Assembly: GCF_003173755.1 (NCBI RefSeq)
Contig: NZ_CP029553.1
Location: forward strand, 4,674,001-4,738,000
DNA from: Methylobacterium terrae
Lineage (GTDB): Bacteria > Pseudomonadota > Alphaproteobacteria > Rhizobiales > Beijerinckiaceae
Length of the DNA: 64,000 nucleotides
Direction of reading: 5' to 3'
Part shown: positions 32,650 to 40,438 of the stretch, one piece after another
Numbering within the stretch: the stretch's first letter is position 1
How the letters are laid out: each line of letters begins with the position of its first letter
Notes under the pieces: model-generated
Databases searched by the model: none
What the model saw: the letters and a program-made list of their open reading frames with translations, nothing else
Told to the model about the DNA's origin: nothing
Program-made: the position numbers and the translations under genes

Positions 32650-33459
32650 TCAGCGTTCGGCGCGCCGATCCCGCTTCGTCGCCCGGCCCCCGCCCCCGAT
32701 GCGGCGCTCGTAGTGCTTGGCGACCCGGAGGTGGCGCGAGATCGCGTAGTTCATCGCCGTCAGGAAGCCGTAGGCGCCGCGCACGCAGTGGCGGCGGCCG
32801 AAATAGGCCTTCAGGAAGTTGCCCGGCAGCTCGACGAACAGGCGCCAGGTCGGGATCTCGACGCCGCGCGCCGCGAGGTCGTCGGCCTGCTGGTCGGAAT
32901 AGCGGTTGAGCTTGTCGAGCTGGTCGCCGAGCGAGCGGACCGAGAAGTGGTGGATCACCGCCTTGAGCCGCCCGACCGTGGCGCCGGGCTCGAGATCGAC
33001 CCGGTCGTGCACCGGCGAGGGCGAGTAGCGGCCCCGGTCGCGCCGGTAGAGCCGCACCGGCCGGAGCGTGTAGGCGAGGCGGTGGGGTCTGGCCTCGCCG
33101 GGGAACACCTCGGCGATGCCGAGCGCGTAGGCCGGGTGCGGCGGCTCGCCCGAGGCGAAGAGCCCGCGGATCTCGGCGGCGAGCGCCGGCGGCACCACCT
33201 CGTCGGCGTCGAGGTTGAGCATCCAGACGTGCCGGCACTGCTCCTCGGCGAAGCGCTTCTGCGGGCCGTAGCCGGGCCAGCCCCGCTCGATCACCCGGGC
33301 GCCGTGGGACGCGGCGATCTCCCGCGTGCCGTCGGTCGAGCCCGAATCGACCACGATCAGGTCGTCGGTCAGGTCGCGGACCGCCGCCAGGGTGGCGCCG
33401 AGGCGGTCGGCCTCGTTGTGGGCGATGAGGAAGATCGAGAGGGGGAGGGGGGCGAGCAT
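32650..33459 (-). CDS. Glycosyltransferase family 2 (WaaE/KdtX-like)
   Basis: A 269-residue GT-A enzyme. Motifs are SIFLIAHNEADRLGATLAAV, VVDSGSTDGTREIA, and MLNLDADEVVPPAL with the DxD metal site. The later VHDRVDLEPG, HHFSVRSLGDQLDKLNRYSDQQADDLAARG (region near 168-197) and FLKAYFGRRHCVRG resemble the lipopolysaccharide-core beta-glucosyltransferase WaaE/KdtX. It probably adds a sugar to LPS or another surface glycan on the cytoplasmic face. The start is an ATG at 33459. It is separated from the CheB gene by about 120 bases. Confidence 0.88.
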   Translation of the reverse strand: MLAPLPLSIFLIAHNEADRLGATLAAVRDLTDDLIVVDSGSTDGTREIAASHGARVIERGWPGYGPQKRFAEEQCRHVWMLNLDADEVVPPALAAEIRGLFASGEPPHPAYALGIAEVFPGEARPHRLAYTLRPVRLYRRDRGRYSPSPVHDRVDLEPGATVGRLKAVIHHFSVRSLGDQLDKLNRYSDQQADDLAARGVEIPTWRLFVELPGNFLKAYFGRRHCVRGAYGFLTAMNYAISRHLRVAKHYERRIGGGGRATKRDRRAER

Positions 33460-33514
33460 GGACCGACGCGGGAGGGCCCCGGCCCGCCTGGAGAGCGCCG
33501 GGGGATGTCGGGGC

Positions 33515-33545
33515 AGCCTCTAGAGCACTTTTCGGCGTTCTGGAA
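33515..33545. repeat. Short dispersed intergenic motif (CTCTAGAGCAC-type)
   Basis: The sequence around CTCTAGAGCACTTTTCGG resembles CTCTAGTGCATTTCTCGG at about 11062-11080 and TTAGCGCATTTCCCG at about 40721. All lie just outside genes. They may be copies of a small dispersed intergenic element in this genome, but only three loose matches are visible here. Confidence 0.3.
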
Positions 33546-33751
33546 ACCGGTCCGGGCCGGAGGGGCCGACCGGCGGGCGGGAGCGTGCCCTGGCGGCAAC
33601 GGCCGCCCGAAGAAGCGCGCTCGCGCCCCGCCGCCCCATTGGCGCCGCATCGGTTTGGCTCATCCTTAAGCAGTGCCCGGGACAATCGGGTGCGAGGAAT
33701 CGTTCGGTGCCGCAGGGTTTCGCGGGACGAGCGGGGAGCGGGTTCGTGGTG

Positions 33752-35032
33752 ATGAGGTGTCTCGTGCGCGGCCGGAGCCTGGGAATCCTCCTCGTCGCGA
33801 CGGTGCTCGGCGCCTGCGCGGGCACGCCGAAGGGCGTGCTGGCCCCGGTCGCCGCGACGGTGCCGGGGGCGTCAAAGGTCGACATGCTGGTCGCGACGAC
33901 CCGCAAGACCGCCGCCAACCCGGGCGAGATGTATTCCGGCGACCGCGGGCCGGCCCTGTCCTACGCCGACATCACGGTCTCGATCCCGCCGGATTCGATG
34001 CGCCAGCCCGGCACGGTGCAGTGGCCGAAGGAACTGCCCGGCAACCCCGCCACCGACTTCGTGACCCTCAAGGCCGAGACCCTGGACCGGCCGGAGGCGG
34101 CGGCCCGCCTGCGCCGCAGCGCCGCGCGCACGGGCAAGCGCCACGTCCTCGTGTTCGTCCACGGCTTCAACAACCGCTTCGAGGACGCGGTCTACCGCTT
34201 CGCCCAGATCGTGCACGACACCAGGGCCGACGTGGTGCCGGTGCTGTTCACCTGGCCGTCCCGCGGCAGCGTGCTCGCCTACGGCTACGACCGCGAGAGC
34301 ACCAACTACTCCCGCAACGCCCTCGAGGGCGTGCTGCGGCGCCTCGCCCAGAACCCGGAGGTGGCCGAGGTCACGGTGCTCGCCCACTCGATGGGCAACT
34401 GGCTCGTGCTCGAATCCCTGCGCCAGATGGCGATCCGCGACGGGCGCGTCGCGCAAAAGATCCGCGACGTGGTGCTGGCCGCCCCCGACGTCGACGTCGA
34501 CCTCGCCCGCGAGGCGTTCCGCGACATGGGCCCGACCCGGCCCCGGCTCAGCCTGTTCGTCTCCCAGGACGACAACGCCCTCGCGGTCTCGCGCCTGGTC
34601 TGGGGCAATTCCGGCGCGCGGTTAGGCGCCATCGACCCCTCGACCGAGCCCTATCGCAGCGAGCTCGCCCGCGAGAACATCGCGGTCCTCAACCTCACGA
34701 CGATGAAGGGGGAGGACGCCCTCAACCACGGCAAGTTCGCCGGCAGCCCGCAGCTCGTGGCGCTGCTGGGCAACCGCCTGGCGCAGGGACAGACCATCAC
34801 GGATTCCCGCGTCGGCCTCTCAGACCGCATCGTCCAGATGACGGCCGGCGCCGCCGCCACCGTCGGCACCGCGGCCGGCCTCGCGGTCTCGGCCCCCGTG
34901 GCGGTGGTCGACGCCCAGAGCCGCGAGACCTACGGCGAGCACCTGCGCAACCTCGGCCAGGGCATCGGCGACACGGCGGAAGGGGCGGTCGATCTCGCCA
35001 CCGCGCCGGCCCGGGCGCTCGGGGGGCGGTGA
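33752..35032 (+). CDS. Lipoprotein alpha/beta hydrolase (DUF900 family)
   Basis: A 426-residue predicted lipoprotein: a short basic N-terminus, a hydrophobic core and the lipobox LGAC (Cys near residue 21). The alpha/beta-hydrolase domain of the DUF900 type spans about 40-330. The oxyanion region is VLVFVHGFNNRFEDAVYRF, the nucleophile elbow is VLAHSMGNW, and the acidic residue is probably in VVLAAPDVDVDL. VDMLVATTRK is the usual DUF900 entry motif. It probably acts as a membrane-anchored esterase or lipase in the periplasm. The C-terminal 100 residues are Ala/Gly-rich. The start could also be the GTG at 33746. Confidence 0.87.
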   Translation: MRCLVRGRSLGILLVATVLGACAGTPKGVLAPVAATVPGASKVDMLVATTRKTAANPGEMYSGDRGPALSYADITVSIPPDSMRQPGTVQWPKELPGNPATDFVTLKAETLDRPEAAARLRRSAARTGKRHVLVFVHGFNNRFEDAVYRFAQIVHDTRADVVPVLFTWPSRGSVLAYGYDRESTNYSRNALEGVLRRLAQNPEVAEVTVLAHSMGNWLVLESLRQMAIRDGRVAQKIRDVVLAAPDVDVDLAREAFRDMGPTRPRLSLFVSQDDNALAVSRLVWGNSGARLGAIDPSTEPYRSELARENIAVLNLTTMKGEDALNHGKFAGSPQLVALLGNRLAQGQTITDSRVGLSDRIVQMTAGAAATVGTAAGLAVSAPVAVVDAQSRETYGEHLRNLGQGIGDTAEGAVDLATAPARALGGR

Positions 35033-35280
35033 GAGGGTCGGCGGCGCAACGGTTGTGGCTCGCGATCCAGGTCCGCTGCGACGAGCAGCAGGAACGGGGG
35101 AGGCTCGATAGGGGGCTCGCGGGATCGCTCCGGGTGGCATCAGTCTGTGCACAAGTGCGGCGGCGCACGTGACGGCGGCTTGTCGCAGGGGCGGGCTGCG
35201 CTCTGTGTATGAGTGTGGATAAATAGCATGTTCTCCACACGTTCTTCCGGTGGTAGTCTCTTGAATCGGTCCTCAACCAG
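35033..35280. promoter_or_regulatory. Upstream region of the AT-rich island
   Basis: Composition changes within this 250-base stretch from the GC-rich host level to the AT-rich island. The sequence around 35210-35235 (TATGAGTGTGGATAAATAGC) contains AT-rich hexamers that could serve as a -10, but no clear -35 is present. No HTH regulator gene, which often accompanies ImmA-type peptidases, is found here. Confidence 0.35.
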
Positions 35281-35289
35281 GTGCCCGTC

Positions 35290-35838
35290 GTGAACCCGCT
35301 GCCCCCCATCCCGACTCGCTTGTTGAAGGCTAAGGTTCACGGCCTCGCGGAGGCTGCTGCGTCACGACTGAAATTTGAGCCCGGCGACGCAATGGAGCCA
35401 TTGGTCGTGCGACTTGGTGGCCGAATAGAGTATTAAACTGCCGACACAAACTTTGATAGGTTGCCCGAGTCAATCATCGTTCGATCAACCAACGATTTTA
35501 CGATCTTTCTACCGAGCGTAACGTCGGTGGTAAGGGATAGATTTACGATAGCCCACGAGCTTGGTCATTTATTTCTACATTACGCCATGATTGTCAGAAA
35601 TTTTCCTGGCGCAATGATGATTGCAACGCGTTGGGTCAAGGAAGATAATGATGATTTGAAGCGCGCCGAATGGGAAGCGAATTGGTTTGCTGCAGCATTT
35701 CTTATGCCTGCTGCTAAGTTCAAGAAGTGCCTCGAAGAAAATGATGGTCACGTGAATGTTGTTGCCGTCCAATTCGGCGTGAGCCCGAAGGCGGCGGAAG
35801 TGCGTGCGCAATCTCTGGGCCTTTTTGTGTATGCTTGA
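35290..35838 (+). pseudogene. ImmA/IrrE family metallopeptidase with one in-frame stop codon
   Basis: The frame from GTG 35290 to TGA 35836-35838 encodes about 182 residues of an ImmA/IrrE (DUF955, COG2856) zinc peptidase. It is broken by a single TAA at 35434-35436, after GGRIEY and before TADTNFDRLPE. Homology continues in the same frame on both sides. The zinc site HELGHLFLH and the third-ligand region EWEANWFAAAFLMP are intact after the stop. ImmA/IrrE enzymes cleave partner repressors, usually XRE-type, in response to a signal. No repressor gene is adjacent. The downstream cyclase gene overlaps it by 8 bases. It may be inactive, expressed from an internal start such as TTG 35461, or affected by a sequencing error. 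Codon use is AT-rich. Confidence 0.8.
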
Positions 35839-36922
35839 GTGCCCCGATTACCGTCTAAGGCTGTTTTTGTCTGTCGATCTTGTTGGGTCGACGGCTTTTA
35901 AATCGAAGCATGCCGACAGACGTGAAGAGAACGAGCCGTATCCAGTCTGGCTGAATCGAACGCGAAGCTTTTACAGGCATTTCCCGCAAATGCTTAATAA
36001 GCATTATAATGAATTTTTGGGTGTAGTTGAACATAGAAATGCGTTTTCCGAGATGGCGCCAAAAATTTGGAAAACTGTTGGGGATGAAATCATATTTTGC
36101 ATTCGCATAATATGTTTAGAGCATCTTTCGTATTGTATGAAAGCATTCGTGCGAGCGCTCTCATCATACGGTGAGGCGATCAATCGGCAGGAGAAGGAGC
36201 TGGATGTAAAAGGGTGCGCGTGGATCGTATCCTTTCCTGCTCCAAATGCGACGGTTCTATCTCCAAGCGGTGCTTCGGGCGACATGCGACAAACTGAAAT
36301 CGGAGCACAGCTCGACGAGGCGGATGAAATAAAGGCCGATTTCAATCCGAGGGAATATGATTTTTTAGGTAAGCAGATTGACACTGGATTTCGGGTCTCG
36401 AAATTCGCTCAATCGCATGAGCTTGCCCTATCAATCGATTTGGCGTGGCTGCTAACGCTCGTGCGACATCGAGATCTGGTCGATTTTAATTTTTTGTATA
36501 AAGGACGAGAGGCTTTGAAGGGCGTAATTGGAGGAATCCCTTACCCGATCATAACAATTCAAACGGAAAGATCGGTTCATCGTCGCGAGCTCGAAGCACT
36601 CGAAAGATCTGTTAATGGCACGGGCTTTGCTGAGCCGTTTGGTTTGCACAAATATATTTATAAATTTATGGAAATCAATGAAATAGAAATGCCGATTTTA
36701 AAAGCATTTGGTGAGAGTATTGAATCAGAAGAACTGCCCATATGCTATAAGAATATCAAATCTGCATGGAATTCAGCCGCACAAGAAACGGACAAAAGAG
36801 AAATATTAAAGGACGAAGCAAATAAATATGAAGATCAAGAAAATGATAGCGACGGCGCTAGTCTTTCCACCGATCCAATCGAATATTTAGACAGTTTTAT
36901 GGAAAAAATTACGAAGGAGTAA
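35831..36922 (+). CDS. Divergent class III nucleotide cyclase-like protein (Pycsar PycC-like?)
   Basis: A 363-residue soluble protein. Residues about 8-200 fit a class III nucleotidyl cyclase: LRLFLSVDLVGSTAFK with metal-binding Asp16, KTVGDEIIFC with second metal-binding Asp85, and LGKQIDTGFRVSKFA with Arg188 in the place of the catalytic-site Arg. An insert (about 120-170) precedes the last motif. Residues about 290-363 are acidic and Lys-rich, without membrane helices. The ATG lies inside the end of the peptidase frame (8-base overlap), so the two are coupled. In Pycsar anti-phage defence such cyclases make cCMP or cUMP on infection. No TM or TIR effector follows. Strongly AT-rich codon use indicates horizontal transfer. 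The cyclase fold is well supported; the pyrimidine specificity is inference. Confidence 0.75.
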   Translation: MLECPDYRLRLFLSVDLVGSTAFKSKHADRREENEPYPVWLNRTRSFYRHFPQMLNKHYNEFLGVVEHRNAFSEMAPKIWKTVGDEIIFCIRIICLEHLSYCMKAFVRALSSYGEAINRQEKELDVKGCAWIVSFPAPNATVLSPSGASGDMRQTEIGAQLDEADEIKADFNPREYDFLGKQIDTGFRVSKFAQSHELALSIDLAWLLTLVRHRDLVDFNFLYKGREALKGVIGGIPYPIITIQTERSVHRRELEALERSVNGTGFAEPFGLHKYIYKFMEINEIEMPILKAFGESIESEELPICYKNIKSAWNSAAQETDKREILKDEANKYEDQENDSDGASLSTDPIEYLDSFMEKITKE

Positions 36923-37129
36923 ATTGAGGTTTAATATAAAACATTGAATGTTTCCTACATCATCGTGCATGATAGTCTTTTTCATAATATATAAGTGTAT
37001 ATATAAATGGTCGGACCCTGCACGCCTCGATCATGGGCATCATCAGTCATGAGACCAGAGCGGTGGCTCGGCATAGAGAAGTGACATAATGGCGTTGCCG
37101 ACGACGCCGAAGATGCGAGGAAAGCCGCC

Positions 37130-38140
37130 ATGCACCACCCCACGCGCCGCACCCTTCTCGCCGGCGCCGCCGCGACCGCGATCCTCCCGAGCCCGCACGT
37201 CCGGGCGCAGGGCGGGCCTCTCCGGCTCAAATGCGGCGTCGTCACCCCCGACACCCATCCGGCGACGATCCGCCTGCGCGAGGCGGCCGACAAGGTGGCG
37301 AAGGAGACCAATGGCGCCATCGAGGTCGCGGTGTTTCCCAACGGCCAGCTCGGCTCCGACACCGACATGCTGAGCCAGCTGCGCTCGGGCGCGCTCGAGA
37401 TGTTCGCGCAATCGTCCTCGAACCTCGCGACGCTGGTGCCGCGGGCCTCGCTCATCAACATCGCCTTCGCGTGGAGCGGCTACGACAAGGTCTGGCCGGC
37501 GGTCGACGGCGAGCTCGGCGCCTATATCCGGTCCGAGATCACGAAGGCCGGCCTCGTCCCGTTCGAGCGGATGTGGGACAACGGCTTTCGCCAGACCACG
37601 ACCAGCACCCGCCCGATCAAGAGCCCGGCGGATTTCGAGGGCCTGAAGCTCAGGGTGCCGAACAGCGCGCTGTTCACCTCCGCCTTCCGGGCGCTCGGCG
37701 CCGCGCCCGTCGCCCTCAACTTCTCGGAGGCCTACTCGGCCCTGCAGACTAAGGTGGTGGACGGCCAGGAGAACCCGCTCGCCATCATCACGAGCTTCAA
37801 GCTGGCCGAGGTGCAGAAGTACCTCTCCTTCACCAACCACATCTGGGACGGGTTCTGGCTGATGTCCGGGAACCGGACCTGGTCGCGCCTGCCGGAGGAC
37901 GCGAAGGCGGTGCTCGCGCGCCACTTCGACCAGGCGGCCCTCGACCAGCGGCAGGACATCGCGAGCCAGGGCGTGGCGATGCGCGAGGCGCTGGCCAAGG
38001 CCGGCTTCGCGATCAACGACGCGCCGGCCGGTCCCTTCCAGGACAAATTGCGGAGCGCCGGCTTCTACACCGAGTGGAAGGGCAAGTACGGCGCCGAGGC
38101 CTGGGGGCACCTGGAGAAGTTCGCCGGGGCGGTGTCGTAG
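37130..38140 (+). CDS. TRAP transporter solute-binding protein (DctP family)
   Basis: A 336-residue periplasmic binding protein of the DctP/TAXI-type TRAP family, which delivers organic acids to a DctQM permease. The N-terminus HHPTRRTLLAGAAATAILPSPHVRAQ has a twin-Arg-like signal. Family motifs are VFPNGQLGSDTDMLSQLRSGALEM, the Arg-containing LKLRVPNSALF, and VVDGQENPLAIITSFKLAEVQKYLSFT (region near 205-231). GAGG precedes the ATG. No dctQ or dctM gene is present nearby. It converges on a TarD-like gene, so tartrate or a similar hydroxy-acid is a possible ligand. Confidence 0.92.
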   Translation: MHHPTRRTLLAGAAATAILPSPHVRAQGGPLRLKCGVVTPDTHPATIRLREAADKVAKETNGAIEVAVFPNGQLGSDTDMLSQLRSGALEMFAQSSSNLATLVPRASLINIAFAWSGYDKVWPAVDGELGAYIRSEITKAGLVPFERMWDNGFRQTTTSTRPIKSPADFEGLKLRVPNSALFTSAFRALGAAPVALNFSEAYSALQTKVVDGQENPLAIITSFKLAEVQKYLSFTNHIWDGFWLMSGNRTWSRLPEDAKAVLARHFDQAALDQRQDIASQGVAMREALAKAGFAINDAPAGPFQDKLRSAGFYTEWKGKYGAEAWGHLEKFAGAVS

Positions 38141-38169
38141 AACGCCTCGACACCCGTCTCATCCCGCCT

Positions 38170-38205
38170 CGTCGTCCCGGGGCTCCGCGCGGCCCCGGGA
38201 CGACG
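38170..38205. terminator. Bidirectional hairpin between convergent genes
   Basis: CGTCGTCCCGGGGC (38170-38183) and GCCCCGGGACGACG (38192-38205) form a perfect 14-bp stem with an 8-base loop. It lies between the TRAP receptor and tarD-like genes. It resembles a second, less perfect palindrome at 47014-47050, so it may belong to a dispersed repeat family recruited as a terminator. Confidence 0.65.
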
Positions 38206-38244
38206 TCGATGGATGGACGGAATGCCGGGGGAGCGACCGGAGGC

Positions 38245-39411
38245 CTACCCCGCCTCCAGCGGCCGCATCACCGCGTAGAGCGCGCTCTTCGCCTCGAAGC
38301 CGATGCCGGGCACGTCCGGCATCGCGACCCGGCTGTCCTCGACCGGCACCGCATCGGCGAAGCCGCCGAAGGGGGCGAAGACGTCCGGGTAGCTCTCGTT
38401 TCCGCCGAGGCCCAAGCCCACCGCGATGTTGAGGGCGAACTGGTGCCCGCCATGGGGCACGCAGCGGCGCGGCGACCAGCCGTGGGCGCGGAGCACGTCG
38501 AGGGTGCGCAGGTACTCGACGAGCCCGTAGGACAGGGCGGGGTCGAATTGCAGGATGTCGCGGTCGGGCCGCAGGCCGCCGTGGCGGATCAGGTTGCGGG
38601 CGTCCTGGTGCGAGAACAGGTTCTCGCCGGTGGCGAGCACGCCGTCATAGGTCGTGGCGAGCGCGGCATGCGCCAGGCAGTCGAGGGGATCGACCGGCTC
38701 CTCGTACCAGCGCAGGCCGAACGGCGCGACGGCGCGGCCGAAGCGGATCGCCTCCTCGAGGGTGAAGCGGCCGTTGACGTCGACGCAGAGGCGGGCGCCG
38801 TCGCCGCCGAGCACGGAGAGCACCGCCTCGATCCGGGCGAGATCCTCCTCCAGCGGCACCAGCCCGACCTTCATCTTCACGGTGCTGTAGCCGCGGTCGA
38901 GGTAGGAGCGCATCTCGTCCTGGAGGGCGCCGACACCCTTGCCCGGGTAGTAGTAGCCGCCCGCGGCGTAGACCCAGGCGGTCGGGTCGGCCTCGCCGCC
39001 GCGGTAGCGGTCGGCGAGCAGCCGCCACAGCGGCACGCCCTTCGCCTTGGCGAGCGCGTCCCACAGGGCCATGTCGAGGACGCCGACCGCCACCGAGCGC
39101 TCGCCGTGACCGCCGGGCTTCTCGTTCCTCATCATCGCCGCCCAGGCCCGGTGCGGGTCGATCAAGCCGTCCTCGCCCTGGAGGTCCGGGGCGGCGGCCA
39201 GGAGGCGCGGGATGAAGCGCTCGCGCAGGAGCCCCTGCGGCGCGTAGCGCCCGTTCGAGTTGAAGCCGAAGCCGACGACCGGGCGGCCGTCGACGACGGC
39301 GTCGGTCACCACCGCGACGACGCTCGCCGTCATGGTCGAGAAGTCGATCCAGGCGTTGGCGATGTCCGACTTGATCGGCGCGACGATGTCGCGGATGGCG
39401 GTGATGCGCAT
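38245..39411 (-). CDS. Enolase-superfamily dehydratase, D-tartrate dehydratase (TarD)-like
   Basis: A 388-residue mandelate racemase/muconate lactonising enzyme. The metal ligands are Asp211 (CVDVNG), Glu237 (RWYEEP) and Glu263 (TGENLF). The base motif is Lys179-Met-Lys181 in STVKMKVG, and a catalytic His is in CVPHGGHQFALN (His320 or His323). The length and the FGFNSNGRYAPQGLLRERFIPRL segment fit the TarD (D-tartrate dehydratase) group, which converts tartrate to oxaloacetate. The start is the ATG at 39411. The neighbouring convergent TRAP receptor could import the substrate. A related sugar-acid dehydratase remains possible. Confidence 0.85.
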   Translation of the reverse strand: MRITAIRDIVAPIKSDIANAWIDFSTMTASVVAVVTDAVVDGRPVVGFGFNSNGRYAPQGLLRERFIPRLLAAAPDLQGEDGLIDPHRAWAAMMRNEKPGGHGERSVAVGVLDMALWDALAKAKGVPLWRLLADRYRGGEADPTAWVYAAGGYYYPGKGVGALQDEMRSYLDRGYSTVKMKVGLVPLEEDLARIEAVLSVLGGDGARLCVDVNGRFTLEEAIRFGRAVAPFGLRWYEEPVDPLDCLAHAALATTYDGVLATGENLFSHQDARNLIRHGGLRPDRDILQFDPALSYGLVEYLRTLDVLRAHGWSPRRCVPHGGHQFALNIAVGLGLGGNESYPDVFAPFGGFADAVPVEDSRVAMPDVPGIGFEAKSALYAVMRPLEAG

Positions 39412-39540
39412 GGGGACGCCCCTACGAGTTCGGTCGCCTCGTCTCGTAGGACCCCGAGCCGGCGCTGACAAATGCGCCGGACGCGCGGGATGCCGGCGCC
39501 GGCAAATGGGCGCCGGCAAGTGGGCGCCGGCGCCGGGATG

Positions 39541-39852
39541 TCAGCGTGCGGTGCCGTTCTTCTGCGCGCCCGGGCCGGTGCCGGGGGCGCCGCTGCCGGT
39601 CGGGCCGTCGCGCTGCACCGTGGGGCCGGGACCCATGTTGCCGCCGCTCGACCCTTGCGAGCCGGTCGAGCCCATGCTGCCGGGATTGTTGCCGCCGATG
39701 CCGTTGCCCGGCGGCTGGCTCGCCATGCCCGAGCCGGTATTGCCGCTCGAGGACGGAGCGGCGCCCGAGCCGTTGTTGATGCCCTGGGCGGCGACGCCGG
39801 CCGCCGTGCCGGTCACGAGGGCGAAGGCGAGGAGGGAGATGCGGAGCGACAT
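39541..39852 (-). CDS. Small secreted Gly/Ser/Asn-rich protein
   Basis: A 103-residue protein with a Sec signal peptide (SLRISLLAFALVTGTAAGVAAQG, cleavage near residue 23). The mature part is low-complexity, rich in Gly, Ser, Asn and Pro, and predicted disordered. An exact EcfG-type promoter match lies 36 bases upstream (39888-39912), so it is probably a general-stress gene. The ribosome site is weak. No family recognised; similar small Gly-rich secreted proteins are common in Methylobacterium. Confidence 0.65.
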   Translation of the reverse strand: MSLRISLLAFALVTGTAAGVAAQGINNGSGAAPSSSGNTGSGMASQPPGNGIGGNNPGSMGSTGSQGSSGGNMGPGPTVQRDGPTGSGAPGTGPGAQKNGTAR

Positions 39853-39887
39853 GAGGCTAACCGGTCCGGGATGAGTCGGACCGGGGC

Positions 39888-39912
39888 AACGGCGGGACGC
39901 TGCGGGCGTTCC
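39888..39912 (-). promoter_or_regulatory. Candidate EcfG promoter
   Basis: On the minus strand GGAAC (39912-39908) and CGTT (39891-39888) are separated by 16 bases, the consensus for the EcfG sigma factor. The -10 lies 36 bases from the start codon of the small secreted protein gene, a normal leader length. The EcfG-like gene is about 1 kb away. Confidence 0.65.
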
Positions 39913-40145
39913 CCGCCCGGGAAACACCTCTGGCGGATCGGGCCTGGCCCGACCCCGGACCGACGGTCGACGCCGCCCGGCGGATTAAACCCTTGGCATC
40001 GCGTGCCACTCGCGGGCAGAGTGCGCCGCCTGTCGTCCCGCTGTCACGGGGCGGCGGCTATGGCCGCCCGGAAGAAGGTGGCGTGGATCTTGAAAGGGAG
40101 CGCGCGGGGTCCGGTCCCGGCCCGTCCTCGCGCGAAGGAGTTGTG

Positions 40146-40256
40146 ATGCAGGTGTTCCTGGTCGCCCTCGGGCTCATCGTCGTCCTGGTCGCCGTCGGCG
40201 TGTTCGGTCATCATCCCGATCACCGCGAGGAGCCGACGCCGCGGCGGCGCGGCTGA
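40146..40256 (+). CDS. Small single-pass membrane protein (36 aa)
   Basis: A 36-residue peptide: MQVFLVALGLIVVLVAVGVF forms one hydrophobic helix, followed by a charged tail HHPDHREEPTPRRRG. AAGGAG lies five bases before the ATG, a strong ribosome site, which supports translation. The stop codon overlaps the first unit of a 26-bp tandem repeat. Function unknown; small stress-linked membrane peptides often look like this. Confidence 0.55.
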   Translation: MQVFLVALGLIVVLVAVGVFGHHPDHREEPTPRRRG

Positions 40257-40332
40257 GGAGGCCTTTCGGGCGGCACGGCCGAGGAGGCCGTTCGGGCGGC
40301 GCGGCCGAGGAGGCCGTTCGGGCGGCGCGGCC
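40255..40332. repeat. 26-bp tandem repeat, three units
   Basis: Units at 40255-40280, 40281-40306 and 40307-40332. The last two are identical and the first differs at two positions. A partial copy precedes and follows the array. Units have GGCC-rich dyad character, so the transcript could fold into repeated hairpins. The repeat lies between two small-protein genes. Confidence 0.9.
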
Positions 40333-40438
40333 GAGGGGGTATCGGCGCGGCGCAACGGCCGCGTCCCTGCCGCGTTGGATCCTGCGGACGGCCGTGCCTC
40401 GCGCCACGAGGATCGTCCTCCTGCGACAGGAGCCCACC

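Larger units (their letters stand above)
35200..37085. other. AT-rich genomic island (ImmA peptidase + cyclase)
   Basis: About 1.9 kb stands out sharply from the GC-rich host by base composition. It carries only the two coupled genes above. The right end (36923-37085) is very AT-rich, with TATATAAGTGTATATATAAA at about 36990-37009. No integrase, transposase, tRNA or convincing direct repeats flank it. It separates the DUF900 lipoprotein gene from the TRAP receptor gene. Confidence 0.7.

Noticed and set aside
28041..32909. A 1,622-codon open frame opposite the CheB-CheR-kinase gene
   Set aside because: It is antisense to two well-supported genes, and its translation is a biased Arg/Glu/Val/Gly mixture with no domain. 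Long antisense frames are common in DNA of this GC content.
35138..37055. Short CATCAGTC direct repeats at both ends of the AT-rich island as possible attachment sites
   Set aside because: Eight bases is within chance expectation, the positions do not match the composition boundaries, and no integrase is present.
40255..40332. The 26-bp repeats as a CRISPR array
   Set aside because: Units are directly adjacent without spacers, and no cas gene is present.
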